From contig CAILKO010000052.1 of NCBI GenBank assembly GCA_903834835.1, positions 22,653-86,652 of the forward strand: a DNA stretch of 64,000 nucleotides. Reading direction: 5' to 3'. This DNA is from an uncultured Pseudomonadota bacterium. Its GTDB lineage: Bacteria; Pseudomonadota; Gammaproteobacteria; Burkholderiales; SG8-39. The notes beneath the pieces were generated by a model. The model was not told the origin of the DNA, did not search any database, and worked only from the letters and a program-made list of their open reading frames with translations. Made by a program: the position numbers and the translations under genes. This document shows, piece by piece, positions 9,322-17,844 of this stretch. The number at the start of each line of letters is the position of its first letter. Position 1 is the first letter of the stretch.

Positions 9322-10434
9322 TCAGACCTTCCTCGGAAACCGGATATCCATCATCGCGCGCTTGTTGTGCAGCGGCGATCCGAGATAGGGATAGAGCGCG
9401 TGCGCGAGCACGCTGTGCGCCATCAGCGGATGCCGGTAGTCGGTGCCGGGGCCCGCGAACACCATGTGCGACTGGTTGCAGCCCTGGAAATAGCCTTCGC
9501 TCGCGACCGCCTTGCACTGGCGCGCGGCGGCGCGCGCGTCCTGCCCGGTGTCGAGCTTCCAGAGCGTCTCCCAGGTGATCCAGCGCGTCGCATCGAGATG
9601 ATTCAGGATCTCGATGCAGTTGTCCTGCACGCGCTGGTAGCGGCCGATCGGCTGGCCGTAGACGATGCGCTCGCTCGTGTAGGCGTTGGTGAATTCGGAG
9701 ATCTCCTGAAGCGCGCCGGTGATGAAGGCGCCGAGTATCGGCAGCGCGCGCGTGAGCGCATCTTCCACGGTATTCCAGTCGCCGAACACATCGGCCGGGT
9801 CCACCGCCGCGCGCTCGAAGCGCACTTCGGAAGCCCCGATCAGGAAGCCCTGCTGGTGACACACGCTGACGCCGGGCGCATTGCGCGCGATGCAGGCAAG
9901 CGCAATCCGACCGTCATCGCGCCGCGCGGCGACGAGGAAGTGGGTGGCGGCGCCGCCATCCTGCACATAGCGCTTGCTGCCCTCGAGCACGAATCCCGCG
10001 CCGGCCTTCTCGAGCCTGGTCGTCACCGATTCGGCGCCAAAGCGGTTCGACGGATCCGCGAGCGCGGGGACGACGATCGCGCTGCCATCGCCGATGGCGG
10101 GCAGCAGGCGCTGCTTCAGCGCTTCGGGTGCGCCCGCGAGCAGAATCTCCGCGGCCAGCACACCGGACGAAAAATACGCGCCCGGCAGCGGTCCGCGGCC
10201 GAGTTCCTCGAACACGACGCCGCAGTCGAAGGCGCCCATGCCCGCGCCGCCATAGGCCTCCGGCAGGCGCATGCCGAGCCAGCCCAGGCCCGCGGCCTTC
10301 TCCCAGATCTCAGGCAGGTGGAAGGTCTTCTGCTCGTACCAGATGGTGATCTGGTCGGAGCGCGCCTCGGTCTTCATGAAATCGCGCGCCGCATCCTGCA
10401 GCATGCGCTGGTCGTCGGTCAGCCGGAAGTCCAT
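9322..10434 (-). CDS. Acyl-CoA dehydrogenase family protein, smaller partner (370 residues)
   Basis: A flavoprotein of the acyl-CoA dehydrogenase fold, which introduces an alpha-beta double bond into an acyl-CoA. Visible family features are the N-terminal helical domain with the LPEAYGGAGMG turn near residue 60 and a C-terminal four-helix bundle around residues 230-330. The usual C-terminal YxGTxEI motif is not recognisable, and the protein ends with an unusual IRFPRKV tail. Together with the adjacent 404-residue gene it resembles the paired, mutually dependent dehydrogenases used for steroid or other bulky side chains, where one subunit may lack parts of the active site. That comparison is inference. 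Nine bases separate it from the upstream partner. Confidence 0.82.
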   Translation of the reverse strand: MDFRLTDDQRMLQDAARDFMKTEARSDQITIWYEQKTFHLPEIWEKAAGLGWLGMRLPEAYGGAGMGAFDCGVVFEELGRGPLPGAYFSSGVLAAEILLAGAPEALKQRLLPAIGDGSAIVVPALADPSNRFGAESVTTRLEKAGAGFVLEGSKRYVQDGGAATHFLVAARRDDGRIALACIARNAPGVSVCHQQGFLIGASEVRFERAAVDPADVFGDWNTVEDALTRALPILGAFITGALQEISEFTNAYTSERIVYGQPIGRYQRVQDNCIEILNHLDATRWITWETLWKLDTGQDARAAARQCKAVASEGYFQGCNQSHMVFAGPGTDYRHPLMAHSVLAHALYPYLGSPLHNKRAMMDIRFPRKV

Positions 10435-10443
10435 CGCCCTCTC

Positions 10444-11658
10444 CTATCCCTTGGCCTGGCGCTTGCCCTCGACATTGCGTCCGAGGCCGAGGCAGCGCGA
10501 AATGATGATGCGATCGGTATGCAGCGTGCCGCCGCCGTGCATCATCCCCGGACCGTAGCGCACGTTGTATTCGAAATCGCCGAGCTCGTCGTAGCGCTCC
10601 TCGGGCACCAGCGCGTCGTAGCCGAGCATCTTCTGCAGGCGCTCGGCGTTCCTGAGGCGCACCATGCGCTGGAAGAAGAAGTACTGCGGGCCGGCATAGC
10701 GGTGCGGCGTCTTCTCGTTGTAATGCCAGTAGTTGCGCATGCCCCAGAGCCGCTCGGTGTCGACATCCAGCATCATGTCGGCGAGCTGGTCGCGCACGTC
10801 CGGGTCGTCGATGAGGCGCGTGCCGTCGGGCTGCACTTCCTCGCAGCGTGCGACCACATTCCGCAGCAGCGTCGACTCGCCGAGGCTGCCCCCGCCGCCC
10901 TGCTCGAGCACGAGGTAGGCGCTCGCGACCTTCCAGCCGTTGTTCTCGCCGCCCACCAGGTATTTCGCCGGCACGCGCACGTTGTCGAGATAGACCGCGT
11001 TCTTCACGCCCATCATCAGGTTGAGGTGGGTGTACGAAATGCCGGGCAGGTCGGCCGGAATGTAGAACCAGGAGAGGTTCTCGTGGCGCTTGCCCTCCGG
11101 CGCGGTATTGGTCAGCACCATCAGCCAGTCGGCCTTGGTGTGATGGCCGACCATGATCTTCTGTCCGTTGATGACGTAGTCATCGCCCTCGCGGATCGCG
11201 CGTGTGCGGCAGGTTGCGATATCGCTGCCGCCGTGCGGCTCGGTGAGGAGCTGCCACACCGCGACATCGCCGCGCATCATCGGCGGCAGGAACTCGCGCT
11301 TCTGTTCGTCGGTCCCGAACATCGTCACCGCCGGCACCACGAGCTCGGCGCGCGTGTAGAACACATTGCCGAGCGGCAGTCCGCGCCGGTCGAGCTCCAC
11401 TTCCAGCACGTTGCGATGCGCGGTAGTGAGCCCCCCGCCGCCATGTTCCTTCGCGTAGGTGGGGAAGAGCCAGCCCTTCCTGCCGAGCTTTTCCGCGAGC
11501 CGGCGGCGGAACAGGTACTCGGCATCGTCGTGCACCGTGGACCAGATGCCGGTGAGGCGGATGTGCTCGCCCTCCTTCATGTTCGCGTCCAGCCAGTCGC
11601 TCACTTCCTTGCGGAAGGCGGCGATCTCGGGTGTGTCGGCCTGCAGATTGAAATCCAT
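10444..11658 (-). CDS. Acyl-CoA dehydrogenase family protein, larger partner (404 residues)
   Basis: An acyl-CoA dehydrogenase with the N-terminal domain turn FPTYAKEHGGGG, the flavin-contacting stretch LLTEPHGGSDIA near residue 140, a middle beta domain with the INGQK strand near 170, and a C-terminal tail GGGTLHTDRIIISRCLGLGR that corresponds to the conserved GTxQIxRNIIAxRxLG region. It is the first gene of the minus-strand operon and is divergent from MFS E across 177 bases that must hold both promoters. The natural substrate is unknown; the partner gene and the following three MFS genes suggest catabolism of an imported carboxylic acid. Confidence 0.85.
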   Translation of the reverse strand: MDFNLQADTPEIAAFRKEVSDWLDANMKEGEHIRLTGIWSTVHDDAEYLFRRRLAEKLGRKGWLFPTYAKEHGGGGLTTAHRNVLEVELDRRGLPLGNVFYTRAELVVPAVTMFGTDEQKREFLPPMMRGDVAVWQLLTEPHGGSDIATCRTRAIREGDDYVINGQKIMVGHHTKADWLMVLTNTAPEGKRHENLSWFYIPADLPGISYTHLNLMMGVKNAVYLDNVRVPAKYLVGGENNGWKVASAYLVLEQGGGGSLGESTLLRNVVARCEEVQPDGTRLIDDPDVRDQLADMMLDVDTERLWGMRNYWHYNEKTPHRYAGPQYFFFQRMVRLRNAERLQKMLGYDALVPEERYDELGDFEYNVRYGPGMMHGGGTLHTDRIIISRCLGLGRNVEGKRQAKG

Positions 11659-11835
11659 GCTGCGCTCCCTGGCGTCCGTGTATGCCGGCAGCAGTCTAGG
11701 TGCTTAGTCCCCGCCCGCGAAGGCCCGGGAGCGAAACAGGCACCGGTCGCGCCGGTCGCGCCCGGCCTGCGTGCTAGCATCGGCGCGCATTTTTCTCGCC
11801 TTCCCTGCCCCCACCGTCCGGCCCGCTTTTCTCCG

Positions 11836-12981
11836 ATGCAGCTACTGGCAGTCTTCTTCTTCGGCGCCTGCGGCCACGCGATGTTCAACAACGGCCGCCT
11901 GCTGATCTCGCTCTCGTCCCTCGGTCTGGGCGCGAACGCGGTCGGCGTCGGCGTGCTGATCGCGCTCTACGGTCTGATGCCGGTGCTCCTCGGCGTGACG
12001 CTCGGTCGCGTGGTGGACCGCGTGGGCGTGCGCCTGCCGATGATGCTCAGCGCCGGGCTGCTGATCATCTCCATGCTCGTGCCGCTGGCCTGGCTCTCCT
12101 TTGCGACGCTCGCGTTCTCGAGTCTTTCCACCGGACTCGCATTCATGGTGACCCTGGTCTGCACCAACAAGACCGTGGCCGCGCTGTCCAGTCCGGAGCA
12201 GCGCGCGGGCCGGCTCGGGTGGCTCGCCGCTGCGGCCTCCGCGGGCGGCGCGATCGGCCCGGTGATCGCCGGCTTCTCGATCGACCACGCCGGTCACCAG
12301 CTCACCTTCGGGGTGATCGCGCTGATTCCGCTCGCCGCGCTCGCGAGCGTGTTCGTCTGGGGACGCGGCTACCCCGGCGGCGCGCCCGCAGCGAGCACCG
12401 CGGCGCGCGGCGCGATGCGTGATCTGTGGCGCGACCGGCGGCTGCGCCGCATGCTGCTGCTCGCCACCGTGGTGCCGATGGCGCTCGACACCTACCTTTT
12501 CTTCGTGCCGCTGATCGCGGCCGAACGCGGCTGGTCGGCTTCGGTGACCGGCCTCATCCTCGGCTTCTCGGTCGGGGCGGTGGTGGTGGCGCGCGTGCTG
12601 CTGCCCTTCGCCAACCGGCTGATGGGGCCCTGGGGACTGCTTGCGGCCTCCTATGTCGCGATCGGCATCGGCTTTTTCACGCTGCCCCTGATCGAGCAGC
12701 CGCTCACCATGCTCGTCGTGGCGGCCTTCGTGGGCGTGGGCACCGGGGTCGCGCCGCCGGTGCTGACATCGCTCGTCTACGCGGCCTCACCGCCCGGGCG
12801 CCAGGGCGAAGTGATCGGCCTGCGCACCTCGATGCAGTTCGGCATGGGAGCGGTCACGCCGATGATCGCGGGCGCTCTCGGTGCACTCGTCGGCATGTCC
12901 TGGGTATTCGTCGGCATCGGTGTGCTCCTCGCCGGCGCCTCGCGGCTTTGCTACCTGCGCCAGCGCGACGCGCCTGCCTGA
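11836..12981 (+). CDS. MFS transporter E (sister of the gene at 4474)
   Basis: A 381-residue major facilitator protein. The ORF track joins it to a 2.6-kb upstream shadow of the dehydrogenase genes; the true start is the ATG at 11836 (MQLLAVFFFGACGHAM), immediately before the first hydrophobic helix. It shares with MFS A the N-terminal CGHAMFNNGR, motif A as GRVVDRVGVR, and SPPGRQGEVIGLRTSMQF in the loop 10-11 region. It does not carry the GHxxGxSAxxIG signature. It is divergent from the acyl-CoA dehydrogenase operon and convergent with MFS F. No clear Shine-Dalgarno precedes the ATG. Confidence 0.85.
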   Translation: MQLLAVFFFGACGHAMFNNGRLLISLSSLGLGANAVGVGVLIALYGLMPVLLGVTLGRVVDRVGVRLPMMLSAGLLIISMLVPLAWLSFATLAFSSLSTGLAFMVTLVCTNKTVAALSSPEQRAGRLGWLAAAASAGGAIGPVIAGFSIDHAGHQLTFGVIALIPLAALASVFVWGRGYPGGAPAASTAARGAMRDLWRDRRLRRMLLLATVVPMALDTYLFFVPLIAAERGWSASVTGLILGFSVGAVVVARVLLPFANRLMGPWGLLAASYVAIGIGFFTLPLIEQPLTMLVVAAFVGVGTGVAPPVLTSLVYAASPPGRQGEVIGLRTSMQFGMGAVTPMIAGALGALVGMSWVFVGIGVLLAGASRLCYLRQRDAPA

Positions 12982-12999
12982 CCCGCGAGGACAGGCTGC

Positions 13000-14139
13000 C
13001 TAGCCGCGCGGCTTGCGTGCCTGCCAGACACTCGCCACCCCCATCGAGGCGGCCGCGATCCAGAACACCAGCGCGAGTCCGCCCACGGCCGCGATGCCGC
13101 CGAATACGGGCGGCGCGAGCACGCGCGTGACGCCGTTGCCGAGGTTGCGCAGCCCGAGAAAGTGATTCGCCTTCACCTGCGAGAGCATGCCGAAGGCCAT
13201 CATCGCGGTGACGGGGATGCTGGAGGCGATGCCCACGCCGTAGAGAAAGGACAGGAACCCGAGCACCCAGGGATTCACGGTGAAGGGCGTTAGCGCGAAC
13301 ACGATGCCGCAGAGCGCGAGGCAGGCCGCCATCACGCGCTCCTCGCCCGCACGGCGCACGAGCTGCGGCAGCACCAGCGGCAGCGACAGGCTGCCGAAGG
13401 CCGCTGCGGAGATGATCGCGCCGATGGTGGAGGCGGAGAGCCCCGCCGCATGGCCGTAGAGCGGCAGGAAGAAGGGATAGAGCTCGAAGGCCATCGCCGA
13501 CACGCTGCTTACCGCGATCAGCTTCCAGACCACCGGGTCGGCCAGCGTCTCGCGCATCTTCGGCGTGTGCTCAGGCGCCTTGTCGCGCACCGCGAGCGAT
13601 TTGCCGCGCAGCACGAGAAGCGCGATCGCCACCAGCGGCAGCGGCAGGAACACGAGCAGCGCCGGCACGTGACCGATCGCGTCGATCGACACCCCGGCGA
13701 TGAAGGGCCCGAACAGGATGGTCGTGCCGGCGACGAAAGCATAGGTGCTGAAGTTGCGCGCGCGGTCCTCGGGCCGGCTGAAGGCGCCCACCAGCTTCTG
13801 CGTCGGCTGGAAGGTGAGCACGTTCCACATGCCGAAGAGGAGGGCCGAGCACATCACCACGGGGAGCGAGGTGAAGAACACGGGCAGCACGAGACTGGTC
13901 GCGCCGCAGATCGCGCCGGTGATCAGCAGCGCGCGCACACCCCAGCGCTCGGACGCGGCGATGACCGGTATGGAAAACAGCACCAGCGCCACCTGCATGC
14001 CGCCGGTGATGATGCCCACTTCGAGCGAACCCGCGCCGAGCTCGAGCGCAAGCAGCGTATAGATGACGCGCGCACCGGTGACGGTGGTGTAAGTGAGGAA
14101 ATTGAAAACGTTGATCAGTACGATCCTGCGGTCCGCCAT
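13000..14139 (-). CDS. MFS transporter F
   Basis: A 379-residue, 12-helix major facilitator protein. Helix 1 carries RVIYTLLALELGAGSLEVG, motif A is degenerate with Glu (ASERWGVRA), and the centre has PLYGHAAGLSASTIG followed by GEERVM. The helix 10 region reads FLGLRNLGNGVTRV, placing it with B, C, D and G. It follows MFS G on the same strand with a 51-base gap, so F and G may be co-transcribed. It is convergent with MFS E with an 18-base gap. Substrate unknown. Confidence 0.86.
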   Translation of the reverse strand: MADRRIVLINVFNFLTYTTVTGARVIYTLLALELGAGSLEVGIITGGMQVALVLFSIPVIAASERWGVRALLITGAICGATSLVLPVFFTSLPVVMCSALLFGMWNVLTFQPTQKLVGAFSRPEDRARNFSTYAFVAGTTILFGPFIAGVSIDAIGHVPALLVFLPLPLVAIALLVLRGKSLAVRDKAPEHTPKMRETLADPVVWKLIAVSSVSAMAFELYPFFLPLYGHAAGLSASTIGAIISAAAFGSLSLPLVLPQLVRRAGEERVMAACLALCGIVFALTPFTVNPWVLGFLSFLYGVGIASSIPVTAMMAFGMLSQVKANHFLGLRNLGNGVTRVLAPPVFGGIAAVGGLALVFWIAAASMGVASVWQARKPRG

Positions 14140-14190
14140 CGGGACATCCTTTCGTTGCGCCGCGCGAGCGCAGCATCCATCACGCGGGCC

Positions 14191-15324
14191 TCAGCGCAGC
14201 ATTCTGCGCGCGAGCGCGCCGCCCGCGACCATCAGCGCCGCGCTCAGCAGGTAAACCGGAAAGAGCCCGATCGCCGCGGCAAGCGCGCCGAACACCGGCG
14301 GGCCGGCGCTGCGCATGCCCGCATTGGCCGAATTGCGCAGCCCGAGAAACTGGTTGGCGCGCGCCTCCGAGAGCCGCGCATAGGCGAGCAGCACGCTCAG
14401 GGGGTTGCCCGCGGCGCAGGCGAAGCCGTAGAGGAAGGAGGCTGCCGAGAGCACCCATGGGTTCGTGCTGAAGGGCACGATCGCGAAGGCAACGCCGATC
14501 AGCATCATGCCGATGGAAAGCACGCCCGCCTCGCCGATCCGTCGCACGAGGCGCGTGAGCACGAGGGGCAGCGCGAGCTGACCAAGCGCCGAAGCGGAGA
14601 CGATGCTGCCGATCACCGAGGCGGAGAGCCCCGCCGCGTGACCGTAGAGCGGCATGAAGAACGGGAAGAGTTCCATCGAGGCCGAGATCATGCTCGTCAC
14701 CACGATGAGCCGGCGCACCGCCGGATCGCGCAGCGATTCGGCGAGCGCGGGCGCGGGTTCCCCCCGGGGCGCCTGGCGGCGCAGCAGCGCCGCGCCGAGC
14801 ACGGGCAACAGCACGCAGGCCGCGGCGAAGGGCAGCAGCGCGAGACCCGCGGCCGCCGCGCCCAGCCAGTCCACCGCCACGCCGCCGATCAGCGGTCCCA
14901 CAAGCAGGCTGCTCGCGGCGAAGAACGCGTAGACGGACATGCTGCGCGCGCGCCTGTCGATGCCTGAGAGTTCGGCGACGAGCTTCTGCGTGGGCTGGAA
15001 GGCGAGCACGTTCCACAGACCGAACAACAGCGCGCCGGCGTAGAGCACAGGCAGGCTCGGCCACAGCCAGGGCAGCAGAAAGCCTGCGACCCCGAGCACG
15101 CCACCCGCGATCAGGAGCGGCCGGCTGCCCCAGCGCTCGAGCGCCGTGGCGACCGGAATCGACAGGAGCAGCATCGGAAACTGCATGCCGGCGATGATGA
15201 GCCCTACATCGAGCGCATCCGCGCCGAGGTCGAGCGCGAGCAGCGAGTACACCACGCGCGAGCCGACGATCGGGACATAGGCGAGCGTCATCCACGCCAC
15301 GACGAAGCGGATCTCGCGGTTCAT
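14191..15324 (-). CDS. MFS transporter G
   Basis: A 377-residue major facilitator protein. The ORF track starts further upstream, but the ATG at 15324 (MNREIRF) directly precedes helix 1 and is preferred. Signatures are RVVYSLLALDLGADALDVG, loop 2-3 ALERWGSRP with Glu in place of Asp, PLYGHAAGLSASVIG, a diverged GEAGVL instead of GEERVL, and FLGLRNSANAGMRS. It precedes MFS F. The region upstream, to the TRAP terminator at 15500, is about 140 bases without a gene and should contain its promoter. Confidence 0.85.
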   Translation of the reverse strand: MNREIRFVVAWMTLAYVPIVGSRVVYSLLALDLGADALDVGLIIAGMQFPMLLLSIPVATALERWGSRPLLIAGGVLGVAGFLLPWLWPSLPVLYAGALLFGLWNVLAFQPTQKLVAELSGIDRRARSMSVYAFFAASSLLVGPLIGGVAVDWLGAAAAGLALLPFAAACVLLPVLGAALLRRQAPRGEPAPALAESLRDPAVRRLIVVTSMISASMELFPFFMPLYGHAAGLSASVIGSIVSASALGQLALPLVLTRLVRRIGEAGVLSIGMMLIGVAFAIVPFSTNPWVLSAASFLYGFACAAGNPLSVLLAYARLSEARANQFLGLRNSANAGMRSAGPPVFGALAAAIGLFPVYLLSAALMVAGGALARRMLR

Positions 15325-15467
15325 CGCGCGGCTATTCGGATGGCGGCTGCGCACACGGGCGCGCTGTGCAACGGCAGGGGCATGCTCCGATGGTAGCCCG
15401 CCACCGTGCCGCGCGGCGCGCTCGCTCGCGCAGCGAAACGTGACGCGCGCGGCTTGCGCGGACCGCG

Positions 15468-15500
15468 AAAAAAAATGCCGCACCCGGAGGTGCGGCATTC
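15468..15500 (-). terminator. Intrinsic terminator after dctP copy 1
   Basis: On the minus strand the sequence forms GAATGCCGCACC-TCC-GGGTGCGGCATT followed by a run of T. It lies 28 bases past the stop of the last dctP gene and closes the TRAP cluster. Confidence 0.9.
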
Positions 15501-15528
15501 TTCCGGCGCGCCGGTCGGCGCGCGCGGC

Positions 15529-16545
15529 TTACTTGCGGTACTTGCGCGCGGTGGCGACGATCGCTTCGTAGTCTTCCTTCAGCTTCGGATCGGCCGCGAA
15601 CATCGGCGGCAGCACCGAGGTGGCTTCCGCGATATAGCGCTTCGTCTCCGCGGGCGACATGCGGATGATCTCGCCGCCATTCGAGCGCCAGAGCGCGCGC
15701 ACGCGCTCGAGATCGGGCAATGCGCCGGTGGTGTAGACCTCCTCGGCCCTGCGCGCCTCAGCCCTCACCATGGCGTCGAGCTCCGGCCCGTAGGAGGCGA
15801 GCGTCTTCGGGTTGGTGATCACGGCGGATACGAGGAAGCTCCCCGGCAGTTCGGTCACCGGCTTGGCGATGTCCCAGTACTTGAACGCGGTCATGATGCT
15901 GAAGCCGGACATCATGCCGTCCACGCCCTTGTTCTGCATCGCGGGCAGCACTTCGTTCAGCGGCATCGTGAGCGGCGAGGCACCGAGCTTCTTGAACGGC
16001 TCGATATGCATCGGCGCACCGCCCGGTGCGCGCAGGCGCTTGCCCTTCAAATCATCCACCGTACGGATCGCCTGATGCGAGAGCAGCATCAGCGGACCGT
16101 TCACGAACGTGAACAGCGCCTCCAGATTCTTCGCCTGGCCCATGGTGGAGATGCGCTTGCGCAGATCCGGGTCGCGCAGCGTGGCGAATGCATGCGGCAC
16201 GTCATCGAACAGACCCGGCGCGTCGAACACGACGAAGCGCGGATCCAGCCCGACCAGAAAGCCCATGGCCGGCTGGTCGAGATCGACCGTGCCGAGGGTC
16301 ACGCCCTCGACCGTGCGCGGCAGCGGTCCGAGCTGTCCCGCCGGGAAGATGTCGACCTTGATGCGGCCGTTCGAGCGCGCCTCGATGCCGGCCTTGAACA
16401 CCTTGAACCATTCGTGGTTGATGTCGTTCAGGCTGACGGTCGAGGCCTTCATGGTGATGACCTTCTGCTGGGCCTGCGCGATGCCGGCACCGAAGGCGAG
16501 CGCGACGGCGAGCGCGCCGGCGGCAATTCGTTTCACTCTGGTCAT
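15529..16545 (-). CDS. TRAP transporter substrate-binding protein DctP, copy 1
   Basis: A 338-residue periplasmic binding protein of the DctP family, which captures an organic acid and delivers it to the DctQM membrane complex. It begins with a Sec signal peptide (basic MTRVKR, hydrophobic core, AQA cleavage region near residue 25) and contains the ligand-loop region GKRLRAPGGAPMHIEPF, where family members use an Arg to hold the substrate carboxylate. It is the last of three dctP paralogues. It has diverged most in the signal peptide, which is not the MKFNL type of the other two. Its own terminator follows directly. Confidence 0.9.
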   Translation of the reverse strand: MTRVKRIAAGALAVALAFGAGIAQAQQKVITMKASTVSLNDINHEWFKVFKAGIEARSNGRIKVDIFPAGQLGPLPRTVEGVTLGTVDLDQPAMGFLVGLDPRFVVFDAPGLFDDVPHAFATLRDPDLRKRISTMGQAKNLEALFTFVNGPLMLLSHQAIRTVDDLKGKRLRAPGGAPMHIEPFKKLGASPLTMPLNEVLPAMQNKGVDGMMSGFSIMTAFKYWDIAKPVTELPGSFLVSAVITNPKTLASYGPELDAMVRAEARRAEEVYTTGALPDLERVRALWRSNGGEIIRMSPAETKRYIAEATSVLPPMFAADPKLKEDYEAIVATARKYRK

Positions 16546-16597
16546 GCTCCCTCCTCAGGGATTTTGTCGAGCGCGTAAGTTACCCGATGTACCGCAC

Positions 16598-16629
16598 AAA
16601 AAAAAGCCGCGCCCGAGGGCGCGGCTCTT
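16598..16629 (-). terminator. Intrinsic terminator between dctP copies 2 and 1
   Basis: Minus-strand reading gives a GC-rich hairpin AGCCGCGCCC-TCG-GGCGCGGCTTTTTTTT. It lies 18 bases beyond the stop of dctP copy 2. Transcription of copy 1 would need read-through or its own promoter in the roughly 50 bases that follow. Confidence 0.9.
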
Positions 16630-16646
16630 CATACGCCCGCAAGGGC

Positions 16647-17666
16647 CTACTTGCGGTACTTCTTCGCGGTGGCCACGAAGGACTCGTAGTCGTCCCTAAG
16701 CTGCGGATCGGCCGCCATCAGCGCGGGCAGCACCGAGGAGGCCTCGGTCACATAGCGCCTCGATTCCGTGGCGGACATACGGATGATCTCGCCGCCGTTC
16801 GTGCGCCAGACGTTGCGCACCTTCTCCAGTTCGGCCAGGCCGGTGTTGGTGTAGATGTCCTCGGCCTTGCGCAGCTCGGCGCGCACCATGCCCTCGAGCT
16901 CGGGCCCGTAGGAGGCGAGCGTCTTCGGGTTGGTGATCACCGCGCCCACCAGGAAGCTGCCCGGGAGCTCCGTCACCGTCTTGGCGATGTCCCAGTACTT
17001 GAACGCGGTCATGATGCTGAAGCCCGACATCAGGCCGTCGATACCCTTGTTCTGCATCGCAGGCATGGCTTCATTCAGCGGCATGGTGAGCGGCAGGGCG
17101 CCCAGCTTCTTGAACGGCTCGATATGCATCGGCGCGCCGCCCGGGGCGCGCAGGCGCTTGCCCTTCAGGTCGTCGACCGTACGGATTGCCTGGTGCGAGA
17201 GCAGCATCAGCGGGCCGTTCACGAGGATGTAGGTCGCCTCCAGGTTCTTGGAGGCGCCCATGGTCGAGATGCGCTTGCGCAGCGTCTCGTCCTTCAGGCT
17301 CGCGACCGCGTGCGGCTGGTCGTCGAACATGCCCGGCGCATCGAACACGACGAAGCGCTTGTCCAGGCCGACGAGGAAGCCGATCGCGGGCTGGTCGAGA
17401 TCGATGGTGCCGAGCGTCACGCCCTCGATGGTGCGCGGCAGCGGCCCCAGCTGGCTGGCCGGGAAGATGTCGACCTTGATGCGGCCGTTCGATTTCGCCT
17501 CGATGCCTGCCTTGAAGAGCTTGAAGTACTCGTGGTTGATGTCATTCAGGCCGACCGACGAGGCCTTCATCGTGATGACCTTCTGCTGCGCCTGGGCGGC
17601 GGTGAAACCGGCCGCGAGCGCCAGCGCGAGCACACCGCGCGCTGCCGTTTTCAGGTTGAATTTCAT
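16647..17666 (-). CDS. TRAP transporter substrate-binding protein DctP, copy 2
   Basis: A 339-residue DctP-family periplasmic protein. The start at 17666 gives the signal peptide MKFNLKTAARGVLALALAAG, cleaved after AQAQ, and an AGGAG-like site precedes it. The mature part closely follows copies 1 and 3 (shared QLGPLPRTIEGVTLGTIDLDQ and GKRLRAPGGAPMHIEPF). Differences concentrate in short stretches near residues 195-215 and 300, so the copies may differ in ligand. It has its own downstream terminator, as do the other copies. Confidence 0.9.
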   Translation of the reverse strand: MKFNLKTAARGVLALALAAGFTAAQAQQKVITMKASSVGLNDINHEYFKLFKAGIEAKSNGRIKVDIFPASQLGPLPRTIEGVTLGTIDLDQPAIGFLVGLDKRFVVFDAPGMFDDQPHAVASLKDETLRKRISTMGASKNLEATYILVNGPLMLLSHQAIRTVDDLKGKRLRAPGGAPMHIEPFKKLGALPLTMPLNEAMPAMQNKGIDGLMSGFSIMTAFKYWDIAKTVTELPGSFLVGAVITNPKTLASYGPELEGMVRAELRKAEDIYTNTGLAELEKVRNVWRTNGGEIIRMSATESRRYVTEASSVLPALMAADPQLRDDYESFVATAKKYRK

Positions 17667-17792
17667 GGGATCTCCTGGTTGATGAATGCTGCTTGTCGGC
17701 TGCTTGCCGGCCGCTTGTCCGCCTTCTGCCGACCGTGGCGCACGCGATGTTACTTGATGCGCCGCCCTGTGGGTACCGGACTGATACCGGTG

Positions 17793-17822
17793 AAAAAAAA
17801 CCGCGCCTGAGGCGCGGCTTTT
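17793..17822 (-). terminator. Intrinsic terminator between dctP copies 3 and 2
   Basis: Minus-strand reading gives AAGCCGCGCC-TCA-GGCGCGG followed by eight T. It lies 22 bases past the stop of dctP copy 3. Confidence 0.88.
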
Positions 17823-17844
17823 CCCCGCCGGATCGGGCCCTGCT

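Noticed and set aside
9232-11835. N-terminal 868 residues of the 1249-residue plus-strand ORF
   Set aside because: Antisense to two acyl-CoA dehydrogenases with strong family motifs; only the last 381 residues are a real MFS protein.
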